This document shows, piece after piece, positions 1-11,279 of a DNA stretch of 64,000 nucleotides. Where the stretch lies: contig CM057459.1 of the NCBI GenBank assembly GCA_016271365.2, positions 820,753,001 to 820,817,000 of the forward strand, given 5' to 3'. The DNA comes from Neoceratodus forsteri (Eukaryota > Chordata > Ceratodontiformes > Ceratodontidae). The notes below the pieces were generated by a model. That model was given only the letters and a program-made list of their open reading frames with translations. It searched no databases and was not told the origin of the DNA. How positions within the stretch are numbered: position 1 is the first letter of the stretch; each line of letters begins with the position of its first letter. A program made the translations under genes and the position numbers.

Positions 1-2270
1 CCTGTTGTTCAGTTGAGGGGCACTCTGTGGAGGATGGTGCAGTCACCCAGGAACAGGGCTGGACCGCAATAAGCCACTGTGAAGCCATCTCAGGACTACC
101 TGTGGAGAGGAGAAGAGTGAGAGGAGGTTAAGTCCAAGAAGGGACAAAAGGGCAAAGAGCAGGGGCAGGCAGATGTGGAAACAAAGGAGGATGAAAAAAG
201 GTGTAAACAGCAGTCTGAGTAGAAGAGGTACTACCAGTCGATATGTAAAAGAGTTAAATCGGGGGGTTGTACGGGACAGCAGAAAAGACTGGAGGGACAA
301 AGAGTGAGAATTGCGTTGGGAGCAGAAGGGGGCATACTGGAGCTTAACAGAGGAGATGGCTGCACTTGATTTAGAGTCATATTTCAAAGTAGAGCACATT
401 GGCTTTCAGAATTATAGCCTAGATATCAAATACCTTCATGATGTACAATTGTACCATTCTAGAGATAATGTGCATGATGAAATGAAAAAAGCAATTTTCA
501 GTCAGTTGGCAGAAGTAGAAGGGGGATTTATTAATTTTGCAAAAGACCTTTGAAATGCTCTCACCTCATATTTATTTGTTTAATTTATGTTTGGTGACTG
601 GTATAGGCACAGTAAGGTGAAGAATGTTTCCAAGTGTTGCCAGAAGAAAAAGATACAGCAGGGAATGAAACAGTAATAGCAAACTAAGTGACAATAATGG
701 ATAGATGTACATGAACCATTAATGCAAGGTACAAATAATTGATTCCAAAAGAAGGAGAAACATTGCAGAACATATACAAAGTACTTAGTGTATGGGGTAG
801 CAAGGATGAGAGCTAGTAGAGCATGCTACCTACATATGGCAAGATATTTGTAACGGAACCATCCATTATCACAGATGCCTTTCAAGTTACAGATTACACT
901 GAGTTTTAGGTAAACAATATGGTAAGTGGTAAATGGGAAACTAGTAGGGGTGGATAGGGCATGGGTTCCTGTAATGCGGAGAGAAGAGGCAGACTGCTAG
1001 CTACAGGTTTATACTTTAAGAAGAAGGTCAGTAAAAGTTGTTGATAGAGTGTAATGTGGATGAGAGATATTTAGGAGAAGAAGGTTATGCCACAGTATAG
1101 GAAGGCCGATATGGAAAGTGGACTGGACTGATATAGATTTACTGTATGGAATATGAATTGAAAAAAGCAGAGGATGACTGAAGTAATTAGGAGGGTGGGG
1201 TGGCAGTGTTAAGGAGAGAGGAGAGGTAAGTCAGAACAGTGGCAAGTGGCAAAAGTGGCAAGTATATGTACAGGAAGAAGGAACAGAATGAATAATGTGG
1301 CCTTCTAGGGCGAGAAAGAGAGATAAGCATGGAGAAAGACCAGTGATGGGTGAGAGACGAAACACTAAGGGAAAAGTGGGAGAAGGAAAGCAGAGGAGGG
1401 TCCTGTCTGTCTAGTGTAGACTATTTAATTTATTCATTTATTCAAGTGATTCACCAGGAAAGACATACTGAGCACAAACAGTTCATTTCAAGATGCATCC
1501 TGGGAGGAAGGGGAGAGGGAGAGGGAGAGCAAGAGGGATCTGCCATGATGCAGTGACACCCCCTACATTGACAGACACAGTGTCAAGTGTCAGCATTGTG
1601 TTGTCAGTTTCTCCGTGTGTTTTCTTCAGGGGAAACTGACAACACAATGTCTGTGGGTTCCACACCCCACACCCCCCCGGTATTGTATTAACCAATTCTG
1701 AGTCGGAGTTGTTTCGGGGAGGGGGTGAAACACCAGGAGATGCAGTGCCAGTGTCAGCAGGGACAATTACAGCGACCTGACGATTTCTGTCACTGTAATG
1801 GTCTTCTCTGTAAGAGTTTCATTGTTCAATCAGTACACTGAGCAAGAGAACAAAATACAATGAAAATACATTTTCACACACGATGATACAGCGTATACCA
1901 CATAGATACATTTGCATTACCCAATGATACAGAGTATACAGTAGTAGATACTATATACAGTACAGAAGTACAGCCTACTGACACAGTAGAAAGCATGTAC
2001 TAAGTGGATTATATACAATATAAACCATATATACAGCAACAGTGGCAGTTGCGGATAAAAGCAATAATAGCAGACATCGCAGGCAAACCCTAAAGAGAAT
2101 GCATTATGATAGGTAAGGAGAAACAGTTAAAAACAGGACTAGTAAAACCATAGGGGGTAGGAGGGGAGAAAAGTGGTGAGTGCATGGGACTATAGAAGGG
2201 AAGAGAGAAAACTAAGGACCAGGCACATTAGGGCAGTGGCAGGAGGGAGAGGAATTGGAATGGAGTAGGG
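1..2270. other. Purine-rich intergenic DNA, no gene recognised
   Basis: I see no coding region with recognisable domains here. The plus strand is rich in A and G, with many AGGAGAAG-like stretches, and the open frames are short and low in complexity. Around 1,490-1,700 there is a short G- and C-rich patch. Decayed transposon sequence is likely but I cannot assign it to a family. Confidence 0.5.
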
Positions 2271-3082
2271 CAGGGGTTCTCAAATGGTGAGGCCAGCCTC
2301 CCTTGGGAGGCCCCAACCTGTTCCAGGGGAGGCTCAAGCAAGTCTTGAAAATTACTGTATTTCAGTTTTGAACTTTATAGATTTTGTGTGAAGGGATAAA
2401 TAAGGCAAACTGAAAGGGATAGTAGTAGGTGAATTTATGTGTTTATTCACAAGTCTGTGACCAGGGAAGGTACTGCACACCGAGCCATGGCTTATTTCAG
2501 GTGTACCTAGGAAGGGTAGTGAAAGAATACAATTCAAATGTAACTGCAAAACACTCAATCAATACAAAATGAATAAAAGTGCAAACAAATTACAAACAAT
2601 AATTGAATAATGTGAGGAGCAATTGATCAAATAGACTGGCAGCAGAACTGTACAAACACAAGAGTTAACCACACAGGTACTAGGAATAAGAGCAGAAGGG
2701 AGCAAAATGATCCCTGAGAAGTTGCTTATGAGCAGGGGGAGAGGGGGAGAGTCAGAGGTCGGCAGGAAAGTTATTCCAGATAGAGGGGAAACAGAAAAGC
2801 AGTCTGACCCATGAAGGTATGGCAGTAAGGGGTAACAATGGTTCGAGAATCAAAATATTGGAGCAAGTAGGTTGTCCTGTTGGAGGGGGAGGGGGATTAC
2901 AATAAGCTTAATAGCATGAGAGCCAGCTATGCAAAGAGGTTTCAATTTATTCCTGATGTACTGTGAAAAGTAGGCTATTTTTCTATGGGGAGGCCCAAAA
3001 ATATTTCAGTATTTTGGGGGAGGCTCACAATCTTTTCCATGGCTTAGGGGAGGCTCACTATGACAAAGTTTGAGAACTGTTG
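2271..3082. mobile_element. hAT-like non-autonomous DNA element
   Basis: The left end reads CAGGGGTTCTCAAA and the right end TTTGAGAACTGTTG, which are inverted copies of each other at 11 of 14 positions. The form CAGNGGTTCTCAAA is typical of hAT (Charlie-like) termini in vertebrates. Both subterminal regions also carry GGGGAGGCTC or its complement. No transposase frame is present, so the element is non-autonomous. The flanking 8-mers do not match, so the target duplication has decayed or one border is misplaced. The interior contains what looks like an L2-like LINE 3' fragment. Confidence 0.55.
2365..2900 (-). mobile_element. Possible L2-like LINE 3' fragment
   Basis: Read on the minus strand, 2,740-2,880 encodes pieces resembling the end of an L2/CR1-type ORF2: SRTIVTPYCH, then QTAF, then a WNNFPADL-like pattern in shifted frames. 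In that family a WNxLP motif sits near the ORF2 C-terminus. Frames are broken every few dozen codons. An A/T-rich 3'-UTR-like tract follows toward 2,365. It lies inside the hAT-like borders, so it either inserted into that element or was captured by it. The family assignment is weak. Confidence 0.35.
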
Positions 3083-3385
3083 GGGAATTAAAGAGGGTTT
3101 AGAAAAGTCAGAGTGAATGAGAAGGGGGATCGAAGGCTGCTTGACCAGCAAGTGATCTGTGAGACTGGATAGTGGGGGAGCAAAAAGCAGAGTTGTGGAG
3201 TGAGTTGGAAGAAGCAAAGGAGGGTAAGAGGAGGCAGTTAAGATGGGGGGAAGGGAGAAAAACCAAAATTTAGTGGTGAAGGAGGCACAGTGTGTTAGTT
3301 GGTGATCCTCCAGCGAAGGGAATGAGAAAGAGAGCAGAGTAGAGCATGCAGTGATATGCAGTGAATTTAAAATCCGCCAGTGAAG

Positions 3386-4935
3386 TGATTGCGAAGTGGC
3401 CATTTCGCATTGCCACTTCGCTACGCAGAGTGCCCCATAGAAAAGGCACATTTTTCCTTGTTATTATTACTTTGCATTGTCATTCTACCTTAAACACAAA
3501 GTAAGTCAGAGTGACAACAATATTGGCAGCACCCCACACTCACAGTCACCAGAATTAATGTGCATCCCAAAGTGCTACTGTCTTGTGTCCAGAAAACTCC
3601 CCAGTGCTGATGAAGTGAAATGAGAATGTAACAAGAAATGTAAAGTCTCCCAGAATTAATGGCACACTCAGTCATGCGCGTCAGTGGTCACACACAGAGT
3701 CACCAGAATTAATGTGCATCCCCAAAATGCTACTGTCTTGTGTCCAGAAAATTCCCCAGTGCTGATGAAATGCTACTGTCTTGTGTCCAGAAAATTCCCC
3801 AGTGCTGACAAAGTGAAATGAGAGTGCTACAAGAAATGCAGTCTGCCAGAATTAATGGTGCACTGCAAACGCACAGACAGATTAAGATTGCGCTACACAC
3901 TCAAGGGATATAAAAAGGTACAACAACATCTAACCAGTGCTCACAAGTTACAAATCCAAATCTGGAAAGGAATACATTTTGCCAGTTGGGGGATTAGTGC
4001 GCGGCAGTAACAATCCACTACTAGTAAAGATACCACAAAGCAGTATAAAAAACTTCATGCAAGTGCAGTGGATCGCAGGTTCACGCTGCTGCAATTACTC
4101 TGTGGCACAAGAAAAGGTGTCTGATTTAATGGCATGCATCACACACACACTCGCACACACACAAGTAAAGTGTAGAAAATTGAAAGCCTTTAGTAATATA
4201 ACCAAATGTTTTAAACAGACAAATTATACACTGCTGCATCACAATAATCAGCAAAAAAAATTTCAAGAATTACTGAAAATATTAATTTGTGTACATTAAC
4301 ACAGTTATAAAAGAAAAATATAACCAAAACAGAAAGACTGACTTTTTCTCCCAGTTAATCTACCTACACAACAAATACACCCCTTCCCCAAGCACACTTC
4401 ACAGTACACTGACTGACTGTTCTAAATTAACATTCAAAATCTACACACAACAATAAACACTCAATGACATGAGCACAGAAGGGTTTCTTACAATCGATAT
4501 ACTAAATTTTGAGCAAAAAAATTAAAAAGGCATTTTAAACAGCTTTTATAGTTTTTGAATCACAGAGCTCTGAGAGCAAACTTTCTCCAGTTATCACTAC
4601 ACACACTACCCAGGCCAGAACTGAGGCTGTGCAGAACAATCTAAAGCCCATGTGACCTACAATCCCATGAATCACTGCAGAATTTCATTTGGAGCTCAAT
4701 TACAAGGTGAAATGAGGTGAATTACATTGATTTCAATGTACTTCGGCTTAAAATTGGTGGAGAAGTGGTTTGGGGAAGGCGGAATAATGCAATCATTGGT
4801 TTCAATGGACTTCGCGTTCCTCATTATGAAGCAAAGTACTCTGCTTCACATTGTGGAGTACTCCGCAGATTCTGCGTTACTCCATAAATCACTTTGCGGA
4901 GCGAATTGGGGCCACTTCGCCCACCCACTACTTAC
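3386..4935. repeat. Dispersed repeat, copy 1 (duplicated at 5,655-6,727)
   Basis: The stretch 3,868-4,935 aligns with 5,655-6,727. Shared landmarks in order are GACAGATTAAGATT, AACCAGTGCTCAC, AGTGGATCGCAGGTTCAC, an AC-rich tract, and an end rich in CTTCG/TTCGC ending GGGGCCACTTCGCCCA. The left margin holds GCGAAGTGGCC, a partial inverse of the right end, so the unit may be a DNA transposon. No coding capacity is visible. Confidence 0.5.
3540..3862 (+). repeat. Local tandem repeat, about 60-190 bp units
   Basis: The phrase GCTACTGTCTTGTGTCCAGA followed by AAAYTCCCCAGTGCTGA occurs three times (near 3,570, 3,728 and 3,770). Each array half is preceded by CACCAGAATTAATGTGCATC. The second and third copies are only about 45-50 bases apart, as expected from slippage or unequal exchange. 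Confidence 0.6.
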
Positions 4936-5535
4936 AGCACTGTAACTCACATGCTGTACAGAAAGGAACATTAATGCCTATGGCTGTACTTCCCTGATGA
5001 GCTGAGCCTGTATCATAAAACTCCCAAATTTAAAAACTCTTATTAATGAGTACAACGGTGGGGGTGAAGCCTGGAGAGATACTACAAAACAGGCTTACAA
5101 TGCATCCAAGTAACTAGTAAAAAAATTAATGCTGTGATTCATGAACGTGATCGTGAATCATGATTTGTGACTGTATTTTTGACTGTGATGATGAAGAACA
5201 CTATTCTGTGTCGACGGTGTGAGATAACCAATATGGAACTGTATTGGGAACGTGAATGCCTATGACTGTACTTCCTCGATGAGCTGTAGCACAAAACTCC
5301 CCAACTTAAAAACTCTTATTAATGAGTAGAATGGTGAGGTGGTGAAGCCTGGAGAGATACTACAAAACACACTTGCAATACATCCAAGTAACTAGTAAAA
5401 AAATTAGTGTTGTGATTCATGACATTATCGTGAATCATGATTTGTGACTGCATTTGTGACCATGATGATGAAGAATGTGATTTGTATCATGAGTGACTCA
5501 TGATGATGATGGTCCTAACTTAAAAATGCATATTA
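4936..5535 (+). repeat. Tandem duplication, about 285-bp unit
   Basis: Positions about 4,968-5,250 and 5,256-5,490 are direct copies. Shared blocks are ATGCCTATG(G/A)CTGTACTTCC, AAAAACTCTTATTAATGAGTA, GAAGCCTGGAGAGATACTAC and CATCCAAGTAACTAGTAAAA. Each ends in a run of ATCATGATTTGTGACTG and GATGATGAAGAA. No coding function is seen. It sits between the two copies of the 1.1-kb repeat. Confidence 0.7.
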
Positions 5536-5654
5536 ATGAGTACAATGTTCATGCAGAATTATGCACCACACCAGTCCAGTACTCTGAAGAGAAGCCAAAG
5601 AAACAACTGTGACTTAAATTGCAGATGGAGATTGAGCCCTAAAGAGATGCAAAT

Positions 5655-6727
5655 GCACAGACAGATTAAGATTATGCTGTGCACTGAAGAGATGCAGACG
5701 CAAAGGTACAACTCCTAACCAGTGCTCACCATCAGAAATTTAAATCTGGAAAATAATAACTTTGCCGGTTGGGGCGGGCCACGTGGTGGGGGGGCAGTAC
5801 TAGTACCAGTAAAGATACCACAAAGAAGTGCAAAAATCACACAGTTGCAGTGGATAGCAGGTTCACATTGCTGAAATTACTATGTGGCACAATAAAAGGT
5901 GTCCGATTTGATGACACGCATCACACACATACTCACACACACTAAGTAATGTGTAGCAAATTGAAAACTTCAGTAATATAACCACATATTTTAAACAAAC
6001 TAAAATTAAGCACTGTTGCACCACAAGAATCAGCAAAACAATGCCAAGAATTATTGAAAATATTACTGTGTGTACATTAACACAGTTATACAAGAAAAAT
6101 ATCACCAAAACAGAAAGAACTGTCTTTTTCTAAAAGTTAATATATCTACACCACAGATACGCCCTTCCCCAAAGCACACTTCCACTGTCTCTCAGTACAC
6201 AGACTGAATGTCATACATTACCATTCAAAAGCCATACACAAACAATAAACACTCTATTATATGAGCACAGGAGGGTTTCCTACAATCGATGAACTAAAGT
6301 TTCAGCAAAAAAAATTGCTCAAAAAGGCTTTTTTGATAGGTTTTAGAAGGTCTGAATCACAGAAAGCTCTCAGAGCTGACTGCCTCCTACAGCTTCCTAC
6401 ACACACTACCCTGAACTAAGTCTGTGCAGAACAGTCTAGAGCCCATGTGAGCTGAAATCCCATGAATCACTGCAAAATTTGCCTTTGGAGCTTAAAAACA
6501 AGGGGAACTGAGGTGAAGTACATTTGTTTTCAATGTACTTCACCTTAAGAATTGGTGCAGTAGCGGTTTAGGAAGGCAGAGTAATGCAAACTCATTGTTT
6601 TCAATGGACTTTGTGTTACCCATTATAACGTGAAGTACTCCACTTCACGTTGCGGAGCACTACGCAAATTCATTTTTCCTTTGCAATTCACTTTGCAGGG
6701 CAAATTGGGGCCACTTCACCCATCTCT
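5655..6727. repeat. Dispersed repeat, copy 2, hAT-like right terminus
   Basis: This is the direct partner of 3,868-4,935, roughly 80% similar by eye. Its right end reads, on the minus strand, TAGAGATGGGCGAAGTGG. A YAGRGRTGGGC start is common among hAT elements, which suggests a non-autonomous hAT origin. The internal copy has gained a G-rich patch at 5,775-5,797. No transposase is seen. Confidence 0.5.
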
Positions 6728-6961
6728 AGGTGCGAGGAGGGTAGTTGAGTGCAAAATGGCAGAAGGCGTGGAAGATGGGATCCAGTCTGGCTAGGGTGGC
6801 CAGGGATCCAGTCTGGCCAGGGCAGCACCATAGACAATGTCACCATAATCAAAAATAAGGAGTATCATCTTGGTCAGGATGTCTTGGCAGGCAGGAAGAG
6901 GAATGGAACTTTTGCACCTAAAGAGGACACCTAGCTTAGGGTGGATATTTTTGGATATAGT

Positions 6962-7887
6962 CTATGTGCTGGGAGAAATGGAGGCGATGGTCAAGCCATA
7001 GTCTAAGGTATCTGAATTAAAATACTTCATCAATTGGTACACCATCAAGGGCGAGGAAGGAAGGGTGGGGAACATGAATTTGGAAACCCTCAGTCTAGTG
7101 CCTAAGCACATGGAAACTATCATTTTAGCATTGAGTGATAACTGATTTGACCTGAACCATTTCTGGACCAAGTCAAAATCAGGTTGGAGCTTGGTACTCA
7201 ACTCATATGGAGAGGACCCAGAGACAAATAGGGCTGTGTTCTCTGTATACATGTGGATAGACACAGATCAGCAGACAGAGGGGAGGTCTTTTAAAATGAT
7301 AGAGAACTTGAGTGGTCCAATAACTGAACCTTGGGGGATGCCAGTGGTATGGGGAGGGAAAGGGATAAGGTGTCTTCAAGTTTCACAGACTGTGTTCTAC
7401 TTGACAGGTATGAGTTGAACCATTCGGTATCTGGGACTGAGGGCCCCACTGATCTCAGTTTGTGCAGTAGAAGGGGGTGGGAGACAGTGTCAAAAGCTTT
7501 CACTAAATTAACGAAGGTGGTGGCAGTGAGAAGACCCCAGTCCATTGCAGTGTGGATGGCATATGTGAGTCAGAGAAGGGAGGACGTAGTTGAGTGAAGT
7601 TTGTGAAAACCAGATTGGAAAGGGGTGAAAAAGTAAGAGGAGTCAATGAAGGGGGAGAGCTGGGATAGAACTATGTGCTCATGGAGTTTGGAGAGGGCAG
7701 GGAAGAGGGATATAGGGCAGTAGTTCCCAGGAGAGGAGGTTTTGGCTCCTTTGTGCAAGGGGAATAACTGTACTGTGCTTGCAAGTGGTAGGCATGGAGG
7801 CAAGACAGAAGGAGAGCCTGAATAAGGAGGTGATAGGAGAGGCAATGGCAGGTGCAGAGAGGTGTAGGAGCTTGGGGTCAAGCCCAT
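6962..7887 (-). pseudogene. L2-like LINE reverse transcriptase, broken
   Basis: Three overlapping minus-strand frames carry RT blocks in order. First NYCPISLFPALSKLHEHIVL (7,887-7,570), then FVNLVKAFDTVSHPLLLHKL and WFNSYLSSRTQSVKL (7,545-7,291), then MYTENTALF and WFRSNQLSLNAK (7,264-6,962). The third block should contain the catalytic (F/Y)ADD motif, but reads YTEN. At least three frame breaks and the lost aspartates make it inactive. Confidence 0.75.
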
Positions 7888-8115
7888 CAGGGCTGCTGCT
7901 TTGCAAGGGTTAGAGGGAAAGAAAGATTTTTAGAGTGGAGGCAGGGGAAACCAATGAGAAGAAGAAAGAAAGAGCAGGGGAGGATGAGGGGGAAGGGGTA
8001 ATGGGGAAGGAGGCAGGGAAGGAGGTGAGAAGAGCAAAAGTACACGTGGTGAAGTAGGTGTTTATAGCAGAGGCCACAAAGGGAGGGTCAGAGGCTGTGG
8101 AGGCACCTATTTTTA

Positions 8116-8499
8116 TTATGGGGGGGACTGGGTTGGAGGACGGAAAAGGGCATGAACCACTATCCAGATCTTGGAGGGGTGACTTAAATTCTTCTGAAAG
8201 GATGAGTAGGAAAGCTCAGCTTTGGCTAACCGAGTAGCTCTGGTGCAGGAATTCCTCAGGGTGTGGTACCTAAGAAGGTAAACAGGGAAACTGGAGAACT
8301 TGTAGGCTTTCCATGCCTGGTCACAGGTGTGATGGAAAGCCAGCAGTTTTTCAGAAAGCCAGGGGAGGTGGGAGGTTCTATCCCTGATTTTGGGTAGGGG
8401 AGCATGCTGATCCCAGATCAGAGTACATTTTGAGTGGAAATATTCAAGGGTAAAGTTAATGCCAGTGGCATTTGTGATAGGTGACCAGTCAGTGGACAA
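8116..8499 (-). pseudogene. L2-like LINE ORF2 linker between endonuclease and RT
   Basis: An open stretch of 127 codons on the minus strand containing FTLEYFHSKCTLIWDQHAPL, PWLSEKLLAFHHTCDQAWKAY and YHTLRNSCTRATRLAKAEL. This matches the pattern of L2/CR1-type linkers: a W-rich helix followed by a run of Arg/Lys with 'R..R.AK..Y'. It lies between the endonuclease and RT pieces in the same orientation, as expected. Confidence 0.6.
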
Positions 8500-8589
8500 T
8501 AGGTCAGCATGGAGGTAGGATAGGTCTAATGACTGGAAGGAGTGGATGAAAATATATTTTTTTGGGGGGGGGCTTTAGGGCGGTGAATT

Positions 8590-8880
8590 TTACGTACACA
8601 GTATACCAAATGGTGATCACTGAGTGTGCCGGGTAGGGTGCCAGCATCAATGATGCAGTGTGCATGGTCGGTGAGGTCCCAGTCCAGAAGTGAGTGGTTT
8701 AGGGTTTTTGAATTAAGTCAGGTAGGGGTAGGATCAGTTAGGTAAGATGCAGGGATCCTACATTTTGAAAAAAATTTAGAGTTGGAGGCGGAAAGCAGGT
8801 TAATATTGAAATCACCCAGGATAAGAAGATCTACAGAGAGGGTGATGGAAGATATGGTGGAGGAAGCATACACGCAGCCG
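8590..8880 (-). pseudogene. L2-like LINE endonuclease domain fragment
   Basis: Minus-strand frames encode LLILGDFNINLLSASN, where GDFN is the conserved metal-binding and catalytic motif of AP-type endonucleases. About 75 codons later comes GTLSDHHLVYCVRKI, where SDHH is the terminal Asp-His catalytic pair. The N-terminal half of the domain is absent because the element is truncated at its 5' side. The enzyme would nick target DNA to prime reverse transcription. This copy cannot be functional. Confidence 0.7.
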
Positions 8881-9165
8881 CACGTGCTCCTCCTGATGTC
8901 TTGCCCCATCTCCACCCCCTATTTTCTGTAGCATCAGTGTACTGCCCCCCCCAGCCACCACTGGGACCAGTTAAGAGCCAAACACTGGCATCCCCCCTCC
9001 CCAGAGAAGGAGAGCAGCCCCACAGACACTTGATCCTTCTCCTCCCCTGCTGACCTCTAGCAGCCAGTGCTCATTCCAGAACCCAGGTCACTGATGTGTC
9101 ATGAGATGTGGTGTCCAGAACCTCAACCCTCAGTGCCACCAGGCTGGCCACACTTTGATATTTTT
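8865..9165 (+). repeat. Dispersed GC-rich repeat, copy 1 (partner at 59,255-59,560)
   Basis: Blocks shared with 59,255-59,560 include CACGTG near the start, TGCCCCA(T/A)CTCCACCCC, CAGAGAAGGAGAGCAG, the phrase TCCTTCTCC, and a closing CCTCAGCCCTCAGYRCCA pattern. The two copies are in the same orientation and about 70-75% similar by eye. No coding potential is evident. The family is unknown to me. Confidence 0.55.
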
Positions 9166-9465
9166 TAACTGCACTTTATGGAAGAAAGCTATTTTGACAA
9201 GAAAGAATAAAATAAAAAGAACTATATATTTGAACTTGTCTGGATCCAAGTGCATATTATTTAGATCCACTCCCCTGTTGCTTACTTTTATCTGCTCCTA
9301 AGCAAAGGAAGTTTTGTTTAGCTACCAACCAGCTACCATCCCTGTCTGAAAAGGATCACTTTTCCAATTGAGTTCTCCAGAAAGGCAGCTCTAGAGGATG
9401 CCTTGCCAAGCTCCTGGTGTTGTTCTGGTTGGCAATTAGATGGAAGCAGTTTTTATGGCTGTGGG

Positions 9466-10150
9466 TAGAGCCTACAGCAATTTTGCTATCTGTAGCTTGA
9501 AAATGGAGTTTTGTGGAACACATGTTTTGGACATTTCAATGTATCCTTCCATGCCAACTGCAATAAAATATTATCTTCTTTCTGTTAAGAATGTTAGAGA
9601 CATAACTCTAAGCTGCTTATCAGATGTCATTCTGAAACTGAAACAGCTTGCAAAATATGGGTTGCCTATGAAACTGGAGATTTGCACATTTAAATACTAA
9701 GCATTTAAACAGCTTCTTGATACTAGTTTAACCTGAGAATGTATTGTCTTTCAAGAAATAGTCACACCACAAAAATGTCACCCTTTCCCCAGCAAATCTA
9801 TGATTTACATTGTTTTATTTTTAACCTCTGGAGCCTACAGCCCTCTTACTATCTGTAGCTGGAAAATGGAGTATCATGAAACACATGTTTTAAACGTTTC
9901 AATGTATCCTTTCAGCTGACTAAAATAAAATATTCTCTTCTTGTCAGATGCCATTAGAAAACTGAAATAGCTTGTTAAATATTTGTTAAATATTGGTTGC
10001 CTATGAAACTGGAGATTTGCACATTTAAATAGCTTCTTGATACTACTTTAACTTGGGAATGTATTGTCTTTCAAGAAAGATTTATACCTCATAAATGTCA
10101 CCCTTTCCCAAGCAAATCAATAATTTACACTGTTTTTTTAACCTCTATAG
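9466..10150 (+). repeat. Direct tandem duplication, about 360-bp unit
   Basis: 9,466-9,830 and 9,831-10,150 are direct copies. Shared blocks include AGCCTACAGC, CTATCTGTAGCTKGAAAATGG, GTTGCCTATGAAACTGGAG, TAGCTTCTTGATACTA and TTCAAGAAA, then CACCCTTTCCC. The second copy has a duplicated TTGTTAAATAT and an internal deletion. An open stretch of 86 codons in copy 1 is not preserved in copy 2, so it is not likely to be coding. Confidence 0.7.
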
Positions 10151-10591
10151 ACACTATTTGATGAGCAGACTCAGACACATGCCAGGTCTTCAGTGAACTG
10201 GTTAGACTAAATATGTATCAATAGGAAGCCATTTTTTATGTTTGCTTGTGCCCATGCGTAAGAAACATTATGTGACAGCTTAGGAGAGAAGCAGGTTGTG
10301 GAGGTGTGGCAGTGTTACAGCCAAGGAAGGCACTGCATTTGGGGGCTTGGCACTGGTGGACCAATGGAGGCACAGTGTGACGATGACACTGGTCTCCAAA
10401 AAGTGGACTAAGTTCTAATGTTTTCACTGCAGCAATCAGGGGCCGCCTCATCATTGCAGCATCAGTCATTGTGCTGCAATGATGGAGTGACCCGTCATTG
10501 CAGGGCAGAAAGTTAGCTAGCCTAATACTGTTTATGAACATGGCGGGCGGCTTGCCGCCACCTTCACAAACAGAATTAGGCAGCCTCCCAT

Positions 10592-10959
10592 GCTGAGGGG
10601 GTGCCCAATCCCCCTCAGCAGCATATACCTCCCCAATCGGTCTTTGTTGGCCGACAGGGGCCCCAATTCCCTCCGGCTTCAGTCCTGCAATGTTTTATTT
10701 AGCAGATGGGGAGCCCACTCCCCATTGGCAAGATGTAACCCCCCCAGTCACTGCCATTGTCTGCCAATAGGGGAGCCCACTCCTCATTGGCATGATGTAA
10801 CCCCCCCCGGTTTTGTTGCCTGCCAACGGGGTACCCAATCTCCATTGGCATGATGGTTCTCCCCCCGTTTTCTGATGGGGGTGCCCAATCCCCATCTGCT
10901 ACAGCTGCCTCCACCCAAAAAGAGTCCCTTGGCACACTGGGAGCCCACCCCAGCATGCC
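10592..10959 (+). repeat. Hairpin minisatellite array in element X, copy 1
   Basis: Seven palindromic units start at 10,592, 10,650, 10,702, 10,763, 10,822, 10,874 and 10,931, about 57 bp apart. Each has a stem ending in G-runs and C-runs around a short loop resembling TGCCCAAT. The first is perfect: GCTGAGGGGG, loop TGCCCAAT, CCCCCTCAGC. Others use different outer stem sequences such as GCCAAT/ATTGGC and GGCACACT/AGCATGCC. The loop and the G/C core are the conserved parts. Confidence 0.75.
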
Positions 10960-11279
10960 AAATTCCCCTGTAAAATTGAAAACCATCCTGCGTTGACTAT
11001 TTTTTTTTTCCTTGTAAAGGAAAAATGGTTGCTCGCGATCTGACAGACTCACCTCCCGCAACCTGCACCCACCCACTGTGCACCCTGCCTCCCCACACCT
11101 CCCTTACCCCATACTTACCTCTGGAGTCTGGCTCAATGATCTTTGGTGGACCAGGAACACGTCTGCACTCTATAAAGCTGACCGCCAACTGAGGAAATGC
11201 CGGTAAGCTGTATAATGTAATAAATAGGGGTTTTTCAACTTTGCTGCATATCTCAGGCATTTTTTGGAATTTTGGCACC

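Larger units (their letters stand above)
6962..8880 (-). mobile_element. L2-like LINE, 5'- and 3'-truncated, decayed
   Basis: A minus-strand non-LTR retrotransposon remnant with endonuclease, linker and reverse transcriptase pieces in the normal order. The 5' border abuts the dispersed GC-rich repeat at 8,865-9,165. No 3' UTR or simple-repeat tail is recognised at the other end. The sense strand is pyrimidine-rich, which explains the purine bias of the plus strand here. The copy carries many frameshifts, so it is old. Confidence 0.75.

Noticed and set aside
2263..3090. An 8-bp target duplication for the hAT-like element at 2,271-3,082
   Set aside because: The flanking octamers GAGTAGGG and GGGAATTA do not match, so I do not claim it.
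4140..4165. CA-rich tract as a microsatellite feature
   Set aside because: It is short and part of the dispersed repeat. It recurs at 5,926-5,942 in copy 2.
9440..9700. An 86-codon frame that reads like a plausible protein
   Set aside because: The tandem duplicate at 9,831-10,150 does not keep the frame, so coding selection is unlikely.
10590..10960. CRISPR-like array in element X
   Set aside because: The spacing of about 57 bp looks superficially similar, but the repeats are hairpin units with variable stems in a vertebrate-type genome, and no direct repeat of constant sequence separates unique spacers.
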